A stretch of 64,000 nucleotides of DNA from Protopterus annectens (lineage: Eukaryota > Chordata > Ceratodontiformes > Protopteridae), in the NCBI RefSeq assembly GCF_019279795.1, contig NC_056727.1, positions 1,204,766,722 to 1,204,830,721 on the forward strand, read 5' to 3'. Below are positions 56,328 through 64,000 of this stretch, piece by piece. How positions within the stretch are numbered: the first letter of the stretch is position 1; every line of letters starts with the position of its first letter. Below the pieces are notes generated by a model that searched no databases, was not told the origin of the DNA, and was given only the letters and a program-made list of their open reading frames with translations. Both the position numbers and the translations under genes were made by a program.

Positions 56328-59300
56328 CATAGGTTAATAGGTAGGTACTAGGCTATCGGCCCAAGGGCCTAAGTAAGCCTAGCCAACAAGTTTCCCTGGC
56401 TTACACCTTCCAAGAAAGTTAAATTCCTGTGTCCCTGTCGAGCAGAGCCACAGAAGTGATCCCTGGGGTGTATTTCCTATTTCCCATCCACTCATCAAGA
56501 TTTTTCTTGAAGAGTGCTAATGAAGAACTTTGCTTGACATAGATGGGTAGCTTGTTCCGGAGTATAGGAAGTCTCTGGGACAGGAATCTATACCTCCAGC
56601 ATGTCCTGTTTATTGTGGTGACAAGGTTTAGGTCCCTAGAGCGTGTAGCTCGGAGGGATTGGGATTTCTTTAAGTGTAGCATGTCCAACAGCTCTGGGTT
56701 TGACATAGCTTTATATGTTAGGCTGAGATCTCCTCTGAGTAGGTAATATGCTACAGAGTAAAGCTGGAGTTTTTTGAGACGGTCAGTGTAGGGCATCTGT
56801 TTGAGGCCAGTAATCCTGTTTGTGAGGTAATTCTGTGGCCTTTCCAGGTGCTGCAGATGTCTTGTGAGGTACATTCCAAAAGGGGTGTTGTACTCTATAA
56901 TGGGTCTAATGAGTGTCGAGTAGAGGGGAACAATGACCTCTTTTTTCCTGGATGAGAACCCTTTTGTGATGAGATGTGCCACATAGAAGGACTTCCTGAC
57001 TACTGTGGTGATTATCATAGGAGAGACTACTGTCCACCTGGGTCCCAAGGTCTCTTATCACACATTTGGTGTTAAGTAGATTGCCGTTTATGTGGTAGTT
57101 CATGGGTACAGAGTTTTTACCAAAGGGGATGACAATGCACTTTTTGGCACCGAGCTTGAGGCCATGCCTCTGACCCCAAGCATCTGTCTCAATGAGGCCC
57201 TTCTGTAGGATGTCCACATCATTTGGGGACTTGACGATGACTCCTAGTTTGCAGTCATCTGCGAACTTCATTAGCCAGAGGCCTTCTGTGTTAGCCTGTA
57301 CTTCAGAGAAGTAGATACCAAACAGGAGAGGTCCCAGGACTGAACCCTGTGGTACTCCACTTGTCACTGGTTTGAAGTCAGATTTGGAGTCTGCAACTTT
57401 TACAGTGTGGGTTCTGTCAGTGAGCCAGTTGGCAACCCATCTTGTGACATAGGGATTTATACCTAGTTTAGTGAGTTTAGCTATAATTCCAGAATGGGGG
57501 ATAGTGTCAAAAGCCTTGGAGAGGTCAAGATAGGCTGTGTGAACCACCTTACCTTCATCTACGGCTTTGCTGACTGCCTCAAAGAAGTTGATCAGGTTCA
57601 GAAGGCATGATCTGCCTTTCACAAACCCAAACTGGGTGGGGTCCAGAGTTTGTAGGTTACCAATGTCTTTGTTTATGAGTTCCATGATGATACGTTCCAT
57701 GGCCTTGCAGACCAGACCCGTCAGGCTAATAGGGTGATAGCTCCCAGGATCGGTGGTGGCTCCCCCTTTGTGGAGTGGGATAACTGTTACTGTGCTCCAT
57801 TCAGTGGACGCAAAGCCTGACATGAGACTATGATTGAACATGGTGCTTAGGTGGGGAGCCAGTTCATTCTGAAATTCATGTAAAATGCAGCCTGGGATGT
57901 TGTCCAGTCCCATGGATGCTGTGTTTTTGGTTTTAGAGAGTGCAGCTTTTACTTTCATAGATGTGATTACAGGGACTCTGCATTCTTCCTCTATAGATAT
58001 GCACCCTTTAGGGGGAGAGAGGGGGGGTAAGGTTAGCAGTGGACCTATCTGCCAGGATGTTGGCAATATCAGTTGGTTCTGTAATTTTCATGCCATTGTG
58101 CTGTAACTCAGAGCAGATCTGGGTGTTGCCATTGAGATTCATGACATAGCTATAGAATGCTTTGTGGTTGCCCTTAGAATCAGTGGCGAATTTTGTTTTC
58201 GTAGCTAGTTTTGGAGGATCTTATAAGGGATCTCAGCTTCTTACTGAGGCTGACCAGGCAGCTCCTCCACTCATGGGATTTTACTCTCTTTTGCAACAGT
58301 TTCTTCCTTTTGTTACAAAGTTTGCTTATGGCAGGGGACCACCAGATTGGCTTCCTTTTTTTGGAGGATAGTGTCTTTTCTGTTTGGGATAGCACGATCC
58401 ATGCACTCGTATAAGTGCTTATAGAGTGCATTTGTGTAGGATTCAGCAGTTGTAACTGTATTGTCCATCTGCATGGGTGTCATGAAGTTCACCACTTCTG
58501 TCTTAAGAAGCATGAAGTTGGCTTTAGAGAAATTTTTTATCATGGTTTCCTAAATGGTGGGTGGGGGCAGGATACGGATATCTAGGGTGATTAGCTTATG
58601 GTTGGATCTAACCAACGAGGAGATGATTTCAGGTGTGGAACACCGGTCACTCATGTTGGTAATGACTAGGTCTAGGATATTGTTCCCCCTGGTGGGGTTG
58701 TGGATAAGTTGATCCAGGGCAATGGACTTTATGAATTCCAGAAAGCGTTGAGCGAAGGAGTTAGTACATGAGTAGTTTTCCCAATTAATGGTAGGGTAGT
58801 TGAAACTGCCCATTATTAGGGTGTTTGGTTGAACCCTAATATTTTCCAGTATATCAAGAAAAGAGGACTGTGAATCCTGGGGCATGGTGAGGGATCTGTA
58901 GCATGCTACAATTTGGATTGCAGTTTTGCCCGGACGTAGTTGCACTTGGATAACCTCAGATGCATTATGCTGCAGAACTAGCCTGGTGGTGTGGATATCC
59001 TTAATGAATATGGACACACCTCTGCCTTTGGTGTTCTGGTCCAGGTTAGATGGCCAAAAAGTGTGGTATGAGTTATAGCTTGGTAATGCAGGGGTGCTCT
59101 CTGGATCCTTAAACCAGGCCTCACTCACTACACAGATATTGATGTTCTCCATTTTAAGGAGTGCTTCGAGTGAGCGCATTTTCAGATTTAGACTTCTAGC
59201 ACTGAGTTGCATTACCCCCAGTTTTTGCTTGCCTGTTCCTGTTATGGTGGTGAATTTGTCATTTGAACCGTGCCTAAAAAAGGCACTATAGGGGCGGCAA

Positions 59301-60350
59301 GAGCCTCAGCCAGTATCCAGAATCCCAGGTGCGACAGGTGCAGGCCATCTCTGGCAAAGCATCGTGGTCTGTCGACCATGTCATCCCAGGCAGAGAGATA
59401 CTGGATCCCCTTTGAATGACGCCAGAAGCTTAGCCAGTTGTTGAAGTCAATCATTTTGTCCTTGTACTGCGGTATCATTCTGGGTGATGGCAGGATGCTA
59501 CTCACGGCTAGGGATATACCTGCCTGGGCTGCAAGATCAGAATGCTCTTCCATGTCTCTTTTCATGTAGTCCAGGAAGGTACATCTCAGGTCATTCACAC
59601 CAACATGGACAATGACAGAGTTATATTTGTACTTGTTGTGGAGTGATCTGAGTGCGTGGGTTATGTGGTGGATATTGGCACCTGACAGGCAGCTGACAGT
59701 AACCCTCTCCTTGTTTAGCCTGGTGAGTGGGACATCAGTGTGCCTGACTATAGAGTCACCTATGACTAGTGTGTTGGGTACATTGGTTTACCTTATCGGC
59801 TGTGGTTTATTGGCACACTGAGTTTGTGGGCTATGCGTCATTTGGGTTGTGTTGAGGGGGTGGAGGTTGCTTGCATTTCTGCTTTGGAGGTCTCTGTTGC
59901 TTGAGCAGATTATTAATGAGAGCCTCCACGAATGTTTTTGTTTTTCTATGTGTGGATTTTGGTGGTATAGGTTTAGTGGGATTATGTGATGTGTGTGGTG
60001 TGGTGCAAGTGTTTACCTTCTCCTCTTGACTGTCAAGTTCAGTCTTGGTTGGAAAGAGCTTTACCTCCAGTTTAGCTAGATAAGTGCATCTCTCACAGGC
60101 TGTGGTGTTGGGTGGTAGGAGGATAGAGTTGTCTGTGTATATGAGGCAATTGCTACATTGCCTCAAGATGCCCAGATTCATCAGATAGACATGAGAGAAC
60201 ACTGGGAGCTGACCGTTGGACAGGCCTGAATAAAAAATTACTTTCCTCTAGACAAGTGAGGAAAGTGAGTATAAGAGCTGTTTTTCTCTAAGCAAGTGAG
60301 GAAAGTAAGTACAAAAACTGTTTTCCTCTAGGTAAAGAGGAAGATTGAGT
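56328..60350 (-). mobile_element. CR1-like LINE, nearly full length (copy E)
   Basis: The most complete copy of the family. ORF1 (60202 to about 59242) starts with a CSNC..CERC zinc-binding pair, then a Pro/Lys-rich linker. An SGNH esterase follows: GDSI at 59760-59749, VGVNDLR at 59604-59584, DGLH at 59349-59338. ORF2: the endonuclease (59212-58550) keeps the Glu of VSEAWF but reads GSFN for GDFN and SNH for SDH, so two catalytic residues are lost. The RT (58066-56906) holds AYLDLSKAFDTIPH, SGVPQGSVLGPLLF and FADD. The C-terminal domain is at 57048-56419. Frame changes separate these blocks. The 3' tail at 56328-56400 reads on the plus strand CATAGGTTAATAGGTAGGTA. The 5' end is not fixed; three short repeats at 60241-60350 may belong to it. 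Confidence 0.92.
60241..60350. repeat. Three 41-43-bp tandem units with a hairpin
   Basis: The first unit reads CTTTCCTCTAGACAAGTGAG then GAAAGTGAGTATAAGAGCTG. CTTTCCTC and GAGGAAAG are perfect complements around a 9-base loop. The second and third units are degenerate. They lie just upstream of ORF1 of LINE copy E. Confidence 0.7.
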
Positions 60351-61394
60351 GCTGCAGTAATTTGTAGCTTATTTAGTGCTAATAACAAGTTCTGAACAAG
60401 TGCTGAGCACGAATAAGCAAATTCATGTGCTAAAACTAAGAATCTGTACCTGGATCTTGTGGTAGATAGGCTACCTAGTGCTTACCACTCACACTGATAA
60501 GCTAGAATGCTTCCCTCCAACACAGAAAGGCTTGGGGGCTCAGAAGCTTGTAGTGGAGACTGTATTCCAGACAACAAATCAGTCCCAGTATTATTAAGTG
60601 TAATAACAGTGTCAAACATTACAGACTGTTACAGAGTTTGGAAAAACTATCTGAAAAAAATCCTTCACAGATATTGTATTTATGGAAATATTTGTAATTT
60701 CAGGGCATTTTAGCTTCCATAATAGGCATCTTATGAGACACAGAAATCATTTTTGGATTATATGGAGGAGCACTAAAAGGAGAAGCACTAGAACATGTAC
60801 TGAGATAGATTTATGAGTTGTATATGATACAAAGATGTACATCAGAGACTGCTTTCTAAGGAAACTGGCAGTCCATGAAGTATTAAATGCAGAACTATCA
60901 ACAAAAATTGCCAACAAAGCACACAAGAGTTATAGCATGAAGCAATGCAATGTGTTGTCACTGAATGACATTTAACTTTTGCAAAAAAGTCTGTTTTAAT
61001 ATGGTATAATGTCACAAAATGCTGATGTGCTGTTTTAATCAAAATACAGTAGATGCCACAGAAATGGCCATTCTGAGAGTTTTGCTTAGTAAACAATGAA
61101 AAAAGGAACCAAACTGCAACCACAAGGTGCATTCTCCTAACCACAGACCAGAGTGTGTTTTCAAAATGCTGTAAACAGGAATTTATAAAGGATTAGACAC
61201 AAAGCTTGGGTAATTTATGATCTAATGTGTTCAGAGCTGTGGAGTATGCATCAACCTTAAATAAATTATTTTAATTATTCCAGAAATTGCAGGAAATAAA
61301 TCTAAATAGAACTGGACACAGGAGCTGCTTTATTTATACTTCCTGAAAATGACATCAAATTTAAATTCTCTAAAGAGAATGAAACACATCTACT
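60351..61394. other. No gene seen
   Basis: About 1 kb of AT-rich sequence. The frame 60507-60713 (68 codons) shows no recognisable motif. Confidence 0.5.
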
Positions 61395-62215
61395 GAAGCT
61401 ACATTTCCTTGGAACCACAAAAAAGCATTTCTGCCTTGTAGCTATCACATTGCCAAAACATCCTTACTCAGGGATCTGGGGGGTCTTTGTGGATCATGAA
61501 CTGTCCTTTGACCACCATGTGTTCACTTTTGTAAGGAAGTCTTTCTTCATCACACCGATTATATCGAAAGGTATAGTGTCCAGGCTCAGGGATGTAATCA
61601 TTCCTCTGTACATGACTCTCATTATATCAATCTCTGAATGTAATGCCACTTCTGGTATGTGCCTGTCCAAATGCTTGTCACAACTGGAATGGCCACAATA
61701 TTCATTAAACATATCAAGGGCTTAAGTCATAAAAATTATGCAGACCATCTCAAAGTCTTGTCCCTCTTTTCTGTATTATACCGGCTACTAAGAGGTGATT
61801 TCTGCTTCTCCTATAGAGCCTCAACAGACCCTATCCTGTCAAACCTATTACACATTCACAAGTCCAGTGGTAGAGTGAATACGTGTTCAAGGGATCTCAA
61901 TGTGCTTTGCAATATAAATACAAAATGTTGGAGAGACAGGTATGTATCATAAATAATGCTGTTTACATGGAACCATCTTCCATGCCACATAAAGCAAAAT
62001 ATTTCTCTTTCTCTGTTCAAACATAATTTAGACAAATGGATGAGGAAATCACAGATTCAGCCGTGTTTTAGCACTCATGAATCACAGGGATAGGGTAACA
62101 GGTAAATGTCACAACATACCTTTTTTTCTGCAGACTAAAAATACCTTCAGAATGTAAGGCTAAACTTCTTGAGATCCTCACAAATCAACATCCTAGTAAG
62201 TCCCTATGAACCTAT
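61395..62215 (+). mobile_element. CR1-like LINE 3' fragment (copy F)
   Basis: Plus-strand fragment of the same LINE family, 5'-truncated just before the RT thumb. The frame 61450-61725 has VDHELSFDHHVFTFVRKSFF and IPLYMTLIISISECNA. The C-terminal domain continues at 61659-61952 (KGLSHKNYADHLKVLSLFSV, YRLLRGDFCFSYRA). The 3' end is CCCTATGAACCTATGAAC, the tandem tail of the family. Several stops and frame changes make it a dead copy. Confidence 0.85.
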
Positions 62216-62284
62216 GAACTAATGTTGATCCAATAAAAGGTAATGTATTTTGTCTGTGTAAGTGGGGAGTATACAGACAAGATG

Positions 62285-62450
62285 GCTCACACCAGTTGCA
62301 GGCAAACATTTTATTCAGAACAGCAGTGAAAGCTTCTAAGCAATTTTGTCCCAAGTTTAAAACAATGCAGGAACTTCATCAGACAAGCTAAAAAGAGTTA
62401 AAACTGCATTTAGATAAAGCAAGGCATATTACATCATTTCCTCTTTGCAA
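62285..62450 (-). repeat. Repeat with hammerhead-like core (copy 4)
   Basis: Read on the minus strand it contains a TTTATAAGTTTGCAAAG string, then CTGATGAAG (62374-62382). The paired arms GTTCC/GGGAC and AAAATTGCTTAG follow, with an AATAAAATG signal downstream. The layout is that of the repeats near 7350, 24050, 49040 and 52200. Confidence 0.55.
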
Positions 62451-64000
62451 ACTTATAAAGGAAATCGTGCTCATAACTGAAGGCTATGGTCCTGGATACC
62501 AAATGTAAAAATGTCACATGTTTTTAAACATTATATTAGCAATTTAAGTTTGTACTCTGTAAAAACATGTGACATTTGTTCACTTGATTAGTGTAAGTGT
62601 TCTTTTCTTAAAACTGACAGTATGGCTGTTCGCTTTGAGTGTAGGTAGCTGCTGGTCCCAAATGTATATGGACAGCTACTGCCAAACTACTGGCAATTTT
62701 CACTGAAGGTTCAGCAGCTCCTTGTAGTGCCGTGCTACCCGCCCCCCCCCACCATAAAACAAAACTATTATGGTGTGATTGTTTGAATTTCCTTTCTTCA
62801 AACTGCATTTGTTAAACATGTGCACAGATCCCCATCCAGATGAGCTCCTTCCCTCCTTAAGTTAGATACTTATTAGGTAAATGACTGCATGTGCAAGCAC
62901 TCATTTATGTACTCTCAGCAATCTAACACTCCCAACATTCCCCCATTCATAAAAAAAAAAAAAACACCAAACACTAATTCATCTATAGTCACATACAGTC
63001 CATCATCTTTTTATTGCTTCACTGTTTCATATATAGCTTGTTTCATATTTATAGCTTTGATATAACGATTTACAAAAACTAAATTTTGTAAATAAGATTA
63101 TCCACTTTGTGTCCTCTTACAAGGATGTAGCAATATACAAAATTAAGCCGCTTGGAAGTGAATATAAGTGTTGCAAAGGTGCATCAGTGTTTTGAGAACC
63201 CTGAAAACTAACTGTATCACGATTTCTGAGGCTGTAATAATGCTACAGAAGCCTCATACTAAAAAAGATGCCTACAAAGCTGTACATTTATCCTAGTTTT
63301 CTTTTTATGTAGAACAAAGCTGGCAAGTAAAGCTGTAGGTTTACTTTGATCCATTAGGGAGCTTACATGACAAGAAGTTGTGGTAAACAGCAGGACAGTA
63401 TATACACACCTGGCTGCAGTGCCAATCAAACCCCTCAATTCTGTCTAGATTTTCAAGCAGAATGCCCATATTTTTTTAGCTTCATATTTGTGGTGTGTTC
63501 TCATAAACTCTTGCAGTTTCCTATAAAATCAACTGAGGAAATGCCAGCGTCACTAAATAATGGATATACATTTGAGGTTTCCAGACCATACACTTCAGAA
63601 AAATGCATGCTTAATGCAAATCCTGTTATTTATGCAACTTTCTAAGTTTAGGCATAATATTTAAAATCTGTCCATATTCTGGGCCATCTCTAGAAAATTT
63701 GATAGAGAAGACTCCACAAAGAATGATATTTGAGAAGCTGCTACAACATCTAGGATAGAAATTCAGACCACAGAAGTTAATTCTTGCCATTACATTCAAA
63801 CCCTGGAATACAGTCCAAATATTCAAAGTTCCCTAGAGATATTTTTGAACTATTTAATAATGTTTAATGTCCTAAAAGCTAATAAAAAAGTAATAATGAC
63901 TGCCAAAAATGAAAACCACACTGTTCATAGATTTACAGTCACAAATGTGAACTGAAGCTTTTCTCCCTGGGCCTCCACTAAAAAATGGGCTCATTTCAGC
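62451..64000. other. No gene seen
   Basis: About 1.5 kb of AT-rich sequence with a C run (62742-62750) and a poly-A run (62950-62964). It contains the second copy of a dispersed repeat (63442-63686). Confidence 0.5.
63442..63686 (+). repeat. Dispersed repeat of unknown family, copy 2
   Basis: Similar to 4436-4668 in the same orientation. See the shared strings CAGAATGCC, TCATATTT, CTGTTATT and ATATTTAAAATCTGTC in the same order. Confidence 0.45.

Noticed and set aside
46091-64000. Earlier exons of the zinc-transporter gene
   Set aside because: I looked on the minus strand for the LHIWxLT and HD-containing segments of the family and found none; they are probably beyond the window or in the gap.

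Overview
The window is animal nuclear DNA, and almost certainly vertebrate. It is AT-rich and intron-sparse, and it is filled with retroelement copies of many ages. The mix includes CR1-like LINEs with an SGNH-esterase ORF1, an RTE-X (Expander-like) LINE, a fish-type LINE ending in a GWM-coding tail, L1/Tx1-like pieces, tRNA-derived SINEs, DIRS and two kinds of Ty3/Gypsy element. That mix fits a fish (possibly a lobe-finned or early ray-finned one) or another large-genome aquatic vertebrate. I cannot name the species. Only one host coding exon could be supported: the last coding exon of a ZnT2/ZnT8-type zinc transporter (minus strand, 44973-45118). If no exon was missed, everything from 45119 to the right end of the window is intron or upstream sequence of that gene.

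Layout: 1-1740 CR1-like LINE (+). 2055-3236 L1/Tx1-like ORF2 piece (-). 3240-6720 no gene seen. 6780-7260 PIF/Harbinger transposase remnant (+). 7640-16250 an old DIRS-like element (-) split by a Ty3/Gypsy element (8686-14978, +), which is itself split by a CR1-like LINE (12575-14341, -). 16255-18165 two L1-type ORF1 pieces in opposite orientation. 18500-19350 a decayed LINE RT. 21549-28440 a CR1-like LINE (-) split by a nearly full-length RTE-X LINE (23043-26472, -), which is itself split by a 320-bp repeat. 28780-30165 a decayed fish-type LINE (+). 30344-39386 an old Ty3/Gypsy element (-) with both LTRs and a 5-bp target duplication. 40294-40636 and 43029-43307 tRNA SINEs. 44973-45118 zinc-transporter exon. 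45752-46090 minisatellite. 48935-52290 a repeat cluster split by a CR1-like LINE. 53199-55082 two SINEs, a 500-N gap, microsatellites and a 488-bp foldback element. 56328-60350 the most complete CR1-like LINE. 61395-62215 another CR1-like LINE (+). 62285-62450 a repeat with a hammerhead-like core.

The most unusual items are these. (1) The Ty3/Gypsy element at 30344-39386 has integrase upstream of reverse transcriptase (GMR1-like, copia-type order), and its gag shows a SCAN-like capsid segment. (2) Several unrelated-looking repeats share a CTGANGA / paired stem / (G)AAA motif that looks like a decayed hammerhead ribozyme core. (3) A foldback element (54175-54662) carries about 200-bp inverted arms built from a repeated CATTTGCCTGAC-like motif. 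(4) The SINE 3' tails match the 3' tail of the RTE-X LINE in the same window, pointing to their mobilising partner. All retroelements look inactive.
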